64,000 bases of DNA, taken from NCBI GenBank assembly GCA_035293405.1, contig DATDOE010000104.1, forward strand, positions 10,327 through 74,326. Direction: 5' to 3'. Shown here piece by piece: positions 1 through 9,745 of this stretch. How positions within the stretch are numbered: the first letter of the stretch is position 1; every line of letters starts with the position of its first letter. The position numbers and the translations under genes were made by a program. The DNA comes from Gp6-AA40 sp035293405. Lineage in GTDB: Bacteria; Acidobacteriota; Vicinamibacteria; Vicinamibacterales; UBA2999. The notes under the pieces are model-generated. The model saw only the letters and a program-made list of their open reading frames with translations, searched no databases and had not been told where the DNA came from.

Positions 1-1627
1 CGATGGCGATGAGGACGTCGGCGTCACTCACACCTTCGATGCGAGTGGGAACCTGTCGCGCGAGAACAGCGAACGCTACTTCGAATGGGATCACGCGAAT
101 CGATTGAAGGTGTTTCGCAATCAAACGGGTACGGCGCAGCCGAGCGTCTACGCCCTGTATCTCTACGGCTCGAATGGGCAGCGGATCAAGAAGCTCGTCT
201 GGCGTGGCGCTGGCGACTATCACACCACGGTGTTCATCGGCACCGCGTTCGAACATCAGACAGACGTCCGGCCGTTGGAGACCCGCACGAACTGTTCGCT
301 GCACGTGATGGACGACAGCGCGCGCATCGCCCTTGTGCGCGTCGGCCCGGCATTCACCGACGACGGTGCGGCCGACCAGCCGGTGCAGTACCACCTGGCC
401 GATCACCTGGGCAGCAGCAGCATCGTCGTCGCTGCTGATGGCGCCACGATGAGCCGCGAAGAGTACTTCCCATACGGTGAATCGAGCTTTGGCAGCTTCG
501 CGCGCAAGCGCTATCGCTACGTCGGCAAAGTCCGTGACGAAGAGTCAGGCCTGCACTGTCATGACCGCCGCTATTTGGCGTCGTGGCTCGGGCGCTGGAT
601 TTCCACGGATCCTGCCGGACCCACCGACGGGTTGAATCTCTACGTCTACGCGAGATGTTCCCCGATTCTGAACAGCGACAAGAGTGGGCTCGCCGCCAAC
701 GAGCACCATCGCGTCTGCCAGTCGTGCCATGAGGCCCCCCCGGACCCGGAGCCTCGTGTGGACCTGAACATGGAGCCTACGCTCGATCAGGTCAGGAACA
801 ACTCCAAGGTGCAGATGGCTGGCGGTATCGCGATGGGTACGATTGCCGCCTGCGTGCCGTTCATTGGGGCCGCGGCAGTCGGCATCCTTCAGCAACAGGG
901 CTACCTCGATCGACTGCCACCCGACGTGCAGGCCGGGATCGGCATCGGCATGGGCGCGACTGGTGCCGTTCAGACGATCGTCGGTGTGATCACGATGGTC
1001 GGAGGTGGCGGCATCGCGGGAGGCGGAACGGTGCTCGCCCCGGTCACTGCCGGCGCGTCATTCATCGGAACCGGTGTCGGTTTGGGTATTGCCGCGGTCG
1101 GTGCCCTCGAGGCCACCGCCGGTGTCGCGAATGTCGGCGTCGGCCTGTATGTGTTTGCGAAGGCCCAAGGCAGAGGAGAGAGAGTCCCGACCGGCAAGTC
1201 CCAGTGGTGGTTCCGAAACGTGCGGCCCGGCGACATTGCCCGTTCGCGGCGCGGATATCAGACCTACGTCCTCAAGGACCGTAACGGAAAGGTGCTCTAC
1301 GTCGGCAAGGGCGGCGGCGAGGGCGGCAAGACTCCGGATAACTGGATGGATCGGGTCCGCGCGCACATCAAGGATTCAACGAAGCGAGAGTGGATCGGCG
1401 AGGTCGATCGCGTCGACGTCTACTCGGACCTCACGCGACAAGAGGCCTATGCGCTCGAGTTCGAGCTGACGCACGCCAATCGATCCACGGTCTATAACGT
1501 CAAGAACCGCTTCACGCCTGACGAATACGGCCCGCTCTTCCCCGCATCGGAACTGTCGACCAGCGCCCGCTCGGCGGCGCTGAAGCCGCGCTTCACGTTT
1601 GACGTAGACATCGTTGCCGGAAACTGA
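1..1627 (+). CDS. Rhs/TcC-like toxin with C-terminal GIY-YIG nuclease (5' partial)
   Basis: The reading frame is open from the left edge (codons from base 2), so the N-terminus lies outside. The first ~200 codons are YD/Rhs repeats ending in the Rhs core signature (LGRWISTDPAG, then DGLNLYVYA). In TcC and Rhs proteins this seals a beta-cocoon and positions aspartates for self-cleavage; here the usual DPxG end reads DKSG, keeping the Asp. After the core comes a glycine-zipper hydrophobic stretch (about nt 820-1160). The end (nt 1255-1520) is a GIY-YIG-type nuclease: YQTYVLKD followed by VLYVGKG, then the Arg of DRVRAH, a Glu in ALEFELTHAN and a terminal Asn in YNVKN. The DGLNLY form of the core resembles TcC subunits of insecticidal Tc complexes more than ordinary Rhs toxins. 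A TcA-like gene follows after 13 bp and no immunity gene intervenes. Nuclease activity is inferred from motifs. Confidence 0.85.
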   Translation, partial: DGDEDVGVTHTFDASGNLSRENSERYFEWDHANRLKVFRNQTGTAQPSVYALYLYGSNGQRIKKLVWRGAGDYHTTVFIGTAFEHQTDVRPLETRTNCSLHVMDDSARIALVRVGPAFTDDGAADQPVQYHLADHLGSSSIVVAADGATMSREEYFPYGESSFGSFARKRYRYVGKVRDEESGLHCHDRRYLASWLGRWISTDPAGPTDGLNLYVYARCSPILNSDKSGLAANEHHRVCQSCHEAPPDPEPRVDLNMEPTLDQVRNNSKVQMAGGIAMGTIAACVPFIGAAAVGILQQQGYLDRLPPDVQAGIGIGMGATGAVQTIVGVITMVGGGGIAGGGTVLAPVTAGASFIGTGVGLGIAAVGALEATAGVANVGVGLYVFAKAQGRGERVPTGKSQWWFRNVRPGDIARSRRGYQTYVLKDRNGKVLYVGKGGGEGGKTPDNWMDRVRAHIKDSTKREWIGEVDRVDVYSDLTRQEAYALEFELTHANRSTVYNVKNRFTPDEYGPLFPASELSTSARSAALKPRFTFDVDIVAGN

Positions 1628-1640
1628 AAGGCGCGCTTCC

Positions 1641-4600
1641 ATGAGCCCCGATATCGCCATCACTGGGACCGTTCTCGAGAGACGCGAGCACCGCCCGATC
1701 AACGACGTGACGGTCGAGGCGCTGATCAGCGTGGGCGAGAAGACCCGCCCATTCAAGACGACGACGACCGACAAGACCGGCAGCTTCCGGTTCGAGACGA
1801 ACCAAAAGGAATGGGACCGCCTCGTCAAACAGGACGAAGCGGCGTTCGTTTTCTTCCGTGTGTCGTTCGGCGAGCCGACGCGCGTGGTCGACACGCGCGA
1901 GTCGCGGCAATGGAGGCCGGAAGGCCTTCCGGGGCTTCTGCACATCTATGTGGATCTGGTCGCGCCGCGTCGCCTGACGGGCACCGTCGTTGATGCCGAA
2001 GAACGACCGGTGCCTGGCGTCGTCGTGCTCGCCCGCATTCCGGAGGTCAACCAGGGAGCGCTGGTGCTCGGTTCGGCCACGACGGACAAGGCGGGACGGT
2101 ACGCGATCGAATACCCAGGAGAAGGATTCGGATCGCCGGCGACGAGCGTGGACCTCGAGGTGGTGGTCTACAGCGATGCAACGCTGCGGCGAGTGCTGAC
2201 GCAGTCAGCGGTTGAAGATGTCGGGGGAGGCGAGCGCACGCACGACGTGCGCCTGCCGGCTCCTGAAGACTCCCTCGCCATCCTCAACACGGCACTGAAC
2301 AAGCCGCTGCCCGAATCGTTGATCGAGAGGCTTGCCGGTCTGGATCTGCGGACCCTGTCAGCGCTGCGAGCCGCGGGTGGCGCGCCTCGCCGCGTCGCCG
2401 CGGCGAGCGGCGAGCTGAAACCAGAGCTGTCGAGGCTGAACGCCATCGTCTCGCTCTCCATCACCGGCGCGCCGGTGCCGGTGCTCGCGAGGCTCGCAGA
2501 ATCGGGCGTGAAGTCGATCATGGACCTGGCGCAGCTTCCCGATGAAGAGCTCAGTGCTCGTTTCGGGTCGGACGTCTCACCGGAAATACGCGGGCGGTAT
2601 CGCGCACGCGCGTCGCACTTCGTGATCGAAATCGGCAACCGGATCGCCCAGAAGCGGTACGACCTCAACACACCAGGCGCGATCAGCGACGAGTTCGACG
2701 AGTTGTTTCGCGTGACCTGTCACTGCGAGTGCGCCTCGGTCACGAGCGCCCAGGCCTACCTTGCCCAGCTGCTGCGCTTCAGCCTGCAGGTGGTTCGCTA
2801 CAACGGCGCGCCCATCGACATCGGGTTCTTACAGGACTGGTTCAAGCAGCCGTTGCGTGATCTCCCGGCGACCTGCGACAGCGCCGAGCGTAAGGTGGCG
2901 CAACCGCGCATTGCTATTGAAGTGCTGCGCAAGGATCTCGCGGCGCTCGGGCGCACGGCCCAGGCGGATGACTCGCCGCAGTGGTATCGCGAGGCGGCCT
3001 ATCTGGATCTGGTGCAGTTCGTCGATCTGCGCTACGAGGAGATGCGGGAGGTCAGCCTCAGGACGGCGGACACCAAGGCCAAGTTCATCCAGGCAAAGGG
3101 CCTGGGAATCGACGATCCGTCGGACGCGCTGATCTTTGACGAACTGTTCCGCGACATCTCCGCGCCGCTGACCTCTCCCGCGACTGCAGTCACCGAGCCA
3201 TATCTGCAACGCGTGTTCGGACTGCGCAGCACGCTGGCCGATCCGCTCGATCCGGACATGGTCAATCCGCGGGCGCTCGTGTTTCGCCGTGAGGCGCTTC
3301 GCGTGCGCTGGGTCAGGCTCGACGCGTCAACGTCGCGGCCGCTCGCGGGTGTTCCGCTTGTCGATCCTCATCTCGTGGACGAGTTCGACCTCGTTGACCG
3401 AACCGTAGCGCCGCCGAACGACCAGATCCGCCAATGGCGACCGATTGATTTTCTCCAGCGGCGGCGCCGGGAGATGGAGATCGCCGAGGCAGTCATTGCG
3501 GCGGAGCTCACGCCCGATCCGGCGACTCCACCGGCGCAGCAGTTCAAGGATCTCTTCCTGGAGTTGGCGGCGCTGCAATCGTTCATTCCCCCATCGGCGA
3601 TCCCTGTTCCCCCGTACGGGTTCACCGATGGCGCGGACGTCCTCGATGACCCGCGGATGCGACAGATGCGCAATGCGCTCGATGCCGGTCAGGACATTTC
3701 GGCGGATCTCGCGCGCTTCCGTATCTCGGCCGCGGACGTCCGCGCGATTGTCCGACACCTTGAAGCGCTCGAACTGAACGTGCCTGTCACCGCCGACGAG
3801 AGCTTCGACGTGCGTCGCATCATTCTGGCGCACGTCAAGCGCGCGGGTTTCTGGCCGACGTGGCTGGCGCAGGAGATCGCCAACGCCGGAGATCCCGCTG
3901 GACAGCTGGCGCTCGAGCCGGGGAAGTTCCGGCTTCGGACGCGCGACTCCGCCCAACCCGATCCCGTGTGGCAACCTCGTCCACGTCTCGCGGACTCGTC
4001 GGAACGAGTGGCGTGGGAGGACGTCCTGCGCTTTCGCACCAGAACGATCGACGCGATGGTCACCGAGCTTGCCGCTCGAATCGTGGCGCTCGAATCGCGT
4101 CTGCTGCCCGAGCTGCGCAACGCGCTTATTCGCTACACGGGACCTGGAGGGGTCTACACCAAAGCAAAAGTCGACGCACTCATCGACCGGTATCAGCTCG
4201 ACTTCGTGGCGGGCGGCTGCCGCCGTACCACGCGTGTCTCGCAGGCGATCGAAACGGTTCAGGGGCTGCTGTTCGGGGCGCGCAACGGCTTGTTCAACAC
4301 GCCTGGGTGGTCGATCGTCGCGGCCGACTTCGATGCCATCTGGCGATGGCTCGGGAGTTTCGACACGTGGTACCCCGCGATGCTCGCGTTTCTCAATCCC
4401 ATCGACTTGCTCCGACCGTCGCTCCGCGGCGATGTGAGCCCGGGATCCGCTGACGCGCTCCAACGGATGCGAGACGCCGATCCGATCGGGTTGCCGGACG
4501 CCGTGACCGCCTATTCAGTGTTTGCCGATTATCTGAACGACGCGGCGAGTCTGGAACTGCTCGCCGCCGCCGCGCGTCCCATTGCCTTTCTTCCAGGTGC

Positions 4601-7600
4601 GGGGCAGCGCAGCGCCGTCTATCTGATTGGCGGGACGGTGGGGCGAGGCGCGCGCCGGTTCTACTGGTCAGTGGCGATCGAGCAACCGGACGGCGCCGGC
4701 GATCAGAGTTGGTGGCGGCCGATTCCCGCCATGGACCGGGTCGATGACGTCGTTGGGGGCGCCCTGTGCGGTGTGTACGCGATCGCGTTGACGGTCTCGA
4801 CAGTGGCGACGTCGCGCGTGCTCGAGCTGTGGCGGCTCGCCTTGCCTGGCACCGACCTCACCGACGCCGATCTGCTGCGCGACGCGCCAACCTGGGAAGG
4901 CCCGTTCTCGCTCGAGTTGCCAGAGGGCGTCAATACGTTCCTCTCAGCCGCGATGAGCGCGGGGAGTTCAGCCGCGGGGCCGCTGGTCACGATCGAAGCC
5001 GATGAGACAAGGATCTACACACGCTCGATCGACCTCGGCGCGAAGTCGTGGACGGGCAGGTTCAGGTCCAGCCCGGCCCAGTCGCTGTGGCGCCGCCTCG
5101 GTCAGAGCGACCCGTATGGGATCACGCCAGCGAACAGCGCCACCTTTGCCTGCAATAACAACGGACTGTTGCAAACCGTACCCGACGAACGCTTCGTCCT
5201 CGCCGCCGACGTGGACGGCGATGGTGCCGACGAGCTGATTGCATTCGGTGGAGCCGACGGGTTCTGGTCGATGAAGCAGATCATGGTTGGGCCGCGGGCC
5301 ACGTGGCTGCCTCTCGGCATTAACCGTCCCGCCACCTCGCTCTATGACGTCACGCTGGCGCCGGCATCGCAGCGGCTGTTCTTCGCGGTCAGCGGCGACT
5401 TCGATGGTGATGGCGTATCGGAAGTCGCCGCCATCATCGAAGCGAGAAAACAAGGCGGATCGATCTACACGTCTTGGCTGAATCTCTTCGCCAAGAAGTG
5501 GAATACGGCGGCGGCCGCATGGGAATCGCTCGGAGTAGTCGGCGACCCGCCTAGCGGAGCGCAGTTGTGGTACTCGACTCCCTGGTTCGATCCACGGGCG
5601 TGCGTCGTTGGCCGCTTCACGCAGAGCGAACGCGACGAGATCCTGATCGCGTATCGCGATCAGCGGTACTCACTGGAGCTGACCGAGATCGAGGTGCTTG
5701 GATTGGTCGGCGGTACGTGGACGTCCCAGTGGTCGCGGATCTCGGACTTCGCGGGCCAGGGGCAATCCGGCGGCGCGATCGGCGCCGGACGAACGGTTGA
5801 AGACGGCGCCGATCAGTTGCTCATGCAACAGCTCTCAGGAGGCGGGGGAGGGCTCGCGAACGGCCGCTTCTGGACCGTGCAGTATCAGAACGGCCAGTGG
5901 CGGCGGATGGCCGACCTCGATGCCGGGGCGCTCTCAGGCGTTCCGAAACTGATCGTCGAGGACTTCGACGGCGACGGTGTCGCCGAAGTGGCCTGTGCCG
6001 ACGACACCCCGAGCATCCGGTTCTTCAAACACGAGATGAACGGCTGGTCGCTCGTGCAAACGGTCACGACGCCATCGCCCGTCGATGAGTGGACCGCCGG
6101 CGATTTCGGGAACAACGGCGCGAGTTACGTCATCGCCCAGTGCACGAACGACGCCCGAGCGGGCGTGCCGGTGCACATCGATCAGAACGCCATCCTCGTT
6201 GCCGAGCAGCAGCCCGATCTGACACTGGGATCCCTGCGACCGGCGCGCGGTGTCATATCGGGGCGATTCGCTGGCCGGCAGCAGCCGTCGGCGCTCGCCG
6301 CGCTCGGCGACGGCTGCACGGTCTACGTGCAGGCCAAGTCGGCGCGCACCGTGACCGTGTCGCGGCCAGGGATTCTCAAGTTCAAGCCGTATCTGACCGA
6401 GCCTTATCGATTGCATCGCGCGGGCACCGCGTTCCGGTTGGTGGATCCCTCCGACGTCGCGGTCGCGAGTCTTCGTGCGTTCCAGGACAATCGGACCAAT
6501 CGCTCCCATAACCAGGCATACCTGGAGGAGGCCTACTACTTCCTGATCGTCGAGATTACGCTGCGCCTGCAGTCGGCCAGCAATTTCGCCGTCGCGCTCG
6601 ATTGGTTCCAGCTGATCGCACGACTCGCCGGCAACAAGCGGATCCCGCAGAGCGCCTTTCTCGCCCTCGATACGGCCGGCGCTTTGGCCGAGATGGCGCC
6701 GCTCGACCTCGACCCCATCGACACGCATGCCGTGGCACGCCGCCGCGCCGGCACGTACAACCGCTACAGCGACATTACTGCCGTGCGGTTGTTGACCGAC
6801 TATGCCGACTCGGAGTTCGCGTTCGCGACGTCGGAATCTCTCGCGCGTGCCCGAGAGCTGTACATCACCGCCCTGGCGCTGCTTGACCAGCAACCGTCGG
6901 TATTCGGGCCCGATGGCTGCGCCCGCGCGATCGAAACGCTGGTGGCCGAGGTGAAAGCGATACCGGCCTTGGCTCACCTCATCGTGGATCTGCAGGCCCT
7001 GTCGGAGATCGACGACGTGGTGCGGCTGAACGCGGTGATCGGCACCATCCGCGGGATTCTCGCTGGTGGTGGCACGGCCGACGAGAAGGCCGAGGCGATA
7101 CGGGCAGCAATCCAAGCCGCCCTGGAGGACGCTGACGACGAGTCGACGTTTGCGGATCGGATCGAAATCGAAGAGACCACAGCGCAGATTGCCCATCTGA
7201 GCGTGATGCCCGGCCTGAACGAGATCCTCTTCGAGCGGCTCGATCGCATCGACCTCGAGGAACTACTCGGCAATCGGCGGCCACCGCCGCGGCTGGTCCT
7301 GCCGCAGTTTTCGTTCTGCATCCCGCCGCTCTCGCAGCATCTCGAGCTGCGGCGTCGCATCGAGCTTGCGCTCGATCGTCTCAGCAACTGCCGGGACATC
7401 GGGGGCAACGAGCTGATTGTGACACCGGTCGGCGCGCGTGCGCTGTCTCCAGCCAATCAGGGCGCGGCGCGGCGAGGGCTGCAGCCGCTTCCGTATCGCT
7501 ACCAGACGCTCATCGAGCGCGCCAAGCAGTTGCTCGAAATCGCACGTCAGCTCGAAGCCACGATGCTGAACTACATCGAGACCGCCGAGCGCAAGCGGTA

Positions 7601-9452
7601 CGAAGCGGTCAGCGCTCGGCGGGATCTCGCACTCGCCAACGCGGCCGAGCGCCTCAAGGCCGTGCAAGCGGAACAGGCGGTGCAGGAGCTCGGGGCTGCG
7701 GCGTTGCAGCGCGATCGAGCGCAGGATCAGGTGGACAAATGGTCGCAGCTGCTGCGCGACGGCTTGAACGAGTGGGAGGTTGCCGGCGTGGCCGCACAGT
7801 GGGCCAGCTTCGGCCTCAAGCAGTCGGCGGCGATCGCCACCACCATCAAGTACGCCGCGACGCCCGAAGGCTGGGTCAAGGACATCATTACGTTCGGCGC
7901 CGAGGCGTCGGCGGAGATCGCGAGGGCACAGGCGGACGCCGCCGACGCCTTCGCGCAGGCGGCCTCGACGATGGCCGATTTCGAGCGGCGCAATGAGACC
8001 TGGGCGTTGAACATGCGTGACGCGAGGCGCGACGTGCAGATCGGGAACCAGCAGATTACGGTCGCGGCCACCCGAGTCCAGGGCGCTCTCGTGGAACAGC
8101 AGATCGCGAGCCTGCAGGCGTCGTTCGCGTCGCAGATCGTCACGTTGCTGACCACCACCAACTTTGGCAACGAGGCGTTGTACGAGTGGATGGCCGGCGT
8201 GCTCGAGGGCACCTACCGCTTCTTCCTGCAGCAGGCGAGTCAGCTCGCGCGGATGGCGGAGTTGCAACTTGGATTCGAGCGGCAAGAGGCACCGCAAGGA
8301 CTGATCAAGCGCGATTACTGGAGCCGAATGCGCTCCGACAGCTCACCCAATGTCAACTCGGTGTCGAGCTCGACCGACTCGCTGCGCGGGCTGACCGGCG
8401 CGGCGAACCTGCTGCGCGATCTCTATCAACTCGACCAGCTGGCGTTCGTGAAGAACCAACGCAAACACCAGCTCACCGAGACGATCTCGCTGGTCCGGCA
8501 CGATCCACTCGCCTTTGCACAGATGGCCGTGACCGGGCGGATCGCGTTCGAGACGCCGATGGAGATGTTCGACGCCAAGCTGCCGGGCCACTACCTGCGC
8601 CTGATTCGACGCGTCCGCATTAGCGTCATTGCATTGATTCCCCCGAGCGTTGGCGTTCGCGCCGTCCTGTCGAACTCCGGCGTGTCGCGCGTCGTGATTC
8701 CGAGCAGCGACACGTTCGAGACCGTCACGCTACAGCGCGGCTACGAAGACCTGGTGTTCACGACGTCGATGAACGCCACCGGTGTCTTCGAGTTGGATGC
8801 GCAGCCAGAATTGCGCAACACGTTCGAGGGCTCGGGACTGGACACCCGCTGGGTGATGGACCTGCCGCGACCGGCCAACCCGATCAACTTCGAATCGCTC
8901 GCCGACATCCTCGTGACCTTCGAGTACACGTCGCTATCGAATTCGACATTGCGAGCCAAGGTGATTGCGGCGCTTCCTGGGCGACAGGATGGTGCGCGAG
9001 TGTTTTCGTTGCGTCATGAGTTCCCGGACCTCTGGTTCGACCTGTGCAACCCGAACCCGCCGGGCGTGGCAGTCGAGTCGAAGATTCAGGTGCGACGCAG
9101 CGATTTCCCGCCAAACCTGGACGACATCCGCGTCACACACCTTGCGCTGTCGGTTCGCTTTCGTGCCGCCGCGACACCACTCGACATCGACTACCTGCGG
9201 TTCGCGCCGTCGAACGCGGCAATCCTGTTGGACGGCGGTCCCGCCAGGCTCGACGGCTCCGGCGTCGTCAGCACACGACGCGCCAACGGCGGAGGATGGG
9301 TGGCGATCGTCTCCGGTGCCGCCATGACCGAGCCGATCGGGGAATGGCGCTTGCGATTCTCGGCGGCCGCGCTGCCGCGATTCAAGAGCCAGGACATCGA
9401 CGACGTGCTATTCACGCTGGCGTTCGATGGGCGGACACCGCCGTGGCCGTAG
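1641..9452 (+). CDS. TcA-like toxin-complex pore/translocation subunit
   Basis: About 2603 residues. ATG 1641 is preferred to an upstream in-frame TTG at 1614 that would overlap the previous gene. Residues ~5-190 hold two carboxypeptidase-regulatory-like beta folds (TGTVLERREHRPIN and TGTVVDAEERPVPG). Residues ~1185-1460 contain calcium-type FG-GAP/VCBS repeats (DVDGDGADE, DFDGDGVSE, DFDGDGVAE). Residues ~1950-2220 are long Ala/Gln-rich helices. Residues ~2245-2340 match the TcA pore/linker signature: LLRDLYQLDQ, the TISLVRHDPLAF block, then PGHYLRLIRRVRISV. In Tc complexes TcA binds the host cell and forms the syringe-like channel that injects the TcB-TcC cocoon cargo. It is adjacent to the Rhs/GIY-YIG gene and almost certainly co-transcribed with it. 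FG-GAP repeats may replace the usual receptor-binding domains; that is inference. No signal peptide is visible, as in known TcA. Confidence 0.82.
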   Translation: MSPDIAITGTVLERREHRPINDVTVEALISVGEKTRPFKTTTTDKTGSFRFETNQKEWDRLVKQDEAAFVFFRVSFGEPTRVVDTRESRQWRPEGLPGLLHIYVDLVAPRRLTGTVVDAEERPVPGVVVLARIPEVNQGALVLGSATTDKAGRYAIEYPGEGFGSPATSVDLEVVVYSDATLRRVLTQSAVEDVGGGERTHDVRLPAPEDSLAILNTALNKPLPESLIERLAGLDLRTLSALRAAGGAPRRVAAASGELKPELSRLNAIVSLSITGAPVPVLARLAESGVKSIMDLAQLPDEELSARFGSDVSPEIRGRYRARASHFVIEIGNRIAQKRYDLNTPGAISDEFDELFRVTCHCECASVTSAQAYLAQLLRFSLQVVRYNGAPIDIGFLQDWFKQPLRDLPATCDSAERKVAQPRIAIEVLRKDLAALGRTAQADDSPQWYREAAYLDLVQFVDLRYEEMREVSLRTADTKAKFIQAKGLGIDDPSDALIFDELFRDISAPLTSPATAVTEPYLQRVFGLRSTLADPLDPDMVNPRALVFRREALRVRWVRLDASTSRPLAGVPLVDPHLVDEFDLVDRTVAPPNDQIRQWRPIDFLQRRRREMEIAEAVIAAELTPDPATPPAQQFKDLFLELAALQSFIPPSAIPVPPYGFTDGADVLDDPRMRQMRNALDAGQDISADLARFRISAADVRAIVRHLEALELNVPVTADESFDVRRIILAHVKRAGFWPTWLAQEIANAGDPAGQLALEPGKFRLRTRDSAQPDPVWQPRPRLADSSERVAWEDVLRFRTRTIDAMVTELAARIVALESRLLPELRNALIRYTGPGGVYTKAKVDALIDRYQLDFVAGGCRRTTRVSQAIETVQGLLFGARNGLFNTPGWSIVAADFDAIWRWLGSFDTWYPAMLAFLNPIDLLRPSLRGDVSPGSADALQRMRDADPIGLPDAVTAYSVFADYLNDAASLELLAAAARPIAFLPGAGQRSAVYLIGGTVGRGARRFYWSVAIEQPDGAGDQSWWRPIPAMDRVDDVVGGALCGVYAIALTVSTVATSRVLELWRLALPGTDLTDADLLRDAPTWEGPFSLELPEGVNTFLSAAMSAGSSAAGPLVTIEADETRIYTRSIDLGAKSWTGRFRSSPAQSLWRRLGQSDPYGITPANSATFACNNNGLLQTVPDERFVLAADVDGDGADELIAFGGADGFWSMKQIMVGPRATWLPLGINRPATSLYDVTLAPASQRLFFAVSGDFDGDGVSEVAAIIEARKQGGSIYTSWLNLFAKKWNTAAAAWESLGVVGDPPSGAQLWYSTPWFDPRACVVGRFTQSERDEILIAYRDQRYSLELTEIEVLGLVGGTWTSQWSRISDFAGQGQSGGAIGAGRTVEDGADQLLMQQLSGGGGGLANGRFWTVQYQNGQWRRMADLDAGALSGVPKLIVEDFDGDGVAEVACADDTPSIRFFKHEMNGWSLVQTVTTPSPVDEWTAGDFGNNGASYVIAQCTNDARAGVPVHIDQNAILVAEQQPDLTLGSLRPARGVISGRFAGRQQPSALAALGDGCTVYVQAKSARTVTVSRPGILKFKPYLTEPYRLHRAGTAFRLVDPSDVAVASLRAFQDNRTNRSHNQAYLEEAYYFLIVEITLRLQSASNFAVALDWFQLIARLAGNKRIPQSAFLALDTAGALAEMAPLDLDPIDTHAVARRRAGTYNRYSDITAVRLLTDYADSEFAFATSESLARARELYITALALLDQQPSVFGPDGCARAIETLVAEVKAIPALAHLIVDLQALSEIDDVVRLNAVIGTIRGILAGGGTADEKAEAIRAAIQAALEDADDESTFADRIEIEETTAQIAHLSVMPGLNEILFERLDRIDLEELLGNRRPPPRLVLPQFSFCIPPLSQHLELRRRIELALDRLSNCRDIGGNELIVTPVGARALSPANQGAARRGLQPLPYRYQTLIERAKQLLEIARQLEATMLNYIETAERKRYEAVSARRDLALANAAERLKAVQAEQAVQELGAAALQRDRAQDQVDKWSQLLRDGLNEWEVAGVAAQWASFGLKQSAAIATTIKYAATPEGWVKDIITFGAEASAEIARAQADAADAFAQAASTMADFERRNETWALNMRDARRDVQIGNQQITVAATRVQGALVEQQIASLQASFASQIVTLLTTTNFGNEALYEWMAGVLEGTYRFFLQQASQLARMAELQLGFERQEAPQGLIKRDYWSRMRSDSSPNVNSVSSSTDSLRGLTGAANLLRDLYQLDQLAFVKNQRKHQLTETISLVRHDPLAFAQMAVTGRIAFETPMEMFDAKLPGHYLRLIRRVRISVIALIPPSVGVRAVLSNSGVSRVVIPSSDTFETVTLQRGYEDLVFTTSMNATGVFELDAQPELRNTFEGSGLDTRWVMDLPRPANPINFESLADILVTFEYTSLSNSTLRAKVIAALPGRQDGARVFSLRHEFPDLWFDLCNPNPPGVAVESKIQVRRSDFPPNLDDIRVTHLALSVRFRAAATPLDIDYLRFAPSNAAILLDGGPARLDGSGVVSTRRANGGGWVAIVSGAAMTEPIGEWRLRFSAAALPRFKSQDIDDVLFTLAFDGRTPPWP

Positions 9453-9520
9453 GGCGTGAGCCCTAAGCGGAGGGCAGCGGCGGCAATGCGGGTGATGTTT
9501 GTATGTGAGCGATTCCAAAG

Positions 9521-9561
9521 GGAGAGATGTCCGAGTAGCCTAAGTAGCAGGCCTAGAAAGC
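9521..9561 (+). pseudogene. 5' half of a tRNA-Ser-like gene (left of the IS)
   Basis: The stretch begins GGAGAGATGTCCGAG and continues through a D-arm-like segment to an anticodon-loop-like CTAGAAA, the pattern of a bacterial tRNA-Ser 5' half. It loses similarity just 3' of the anticodon loop, and no long variable arm or T-arm follows. A second fragment of the same kind starts at 11413, on the other side of the insertion sequence. Confidence 0.5.
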
Positions 9562-9745
9562 GAAGCGGGCGAGCACGATCAAGAAACACCAAAACACCTC
9601 GTGGCGCACTTGATTCAAAGACTTGCGGCTCCAGATGCTCCTTGATGTGACGCCGTAAGCCTGGGTATTCCTCCTCGATTTCGGTCCCACCTTACACAGT
9701 TCTTTATTACACAATTCCCACCCTCACTTGTTTTTGTACGTCTTA

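Noticed and set aside
3327..7196. Long minus-strand frames inside the TcA-like gene
   Set aside because: Composition is typical of antisense frames in high-GC DNA; the plus strand carries convincing domains throughout.
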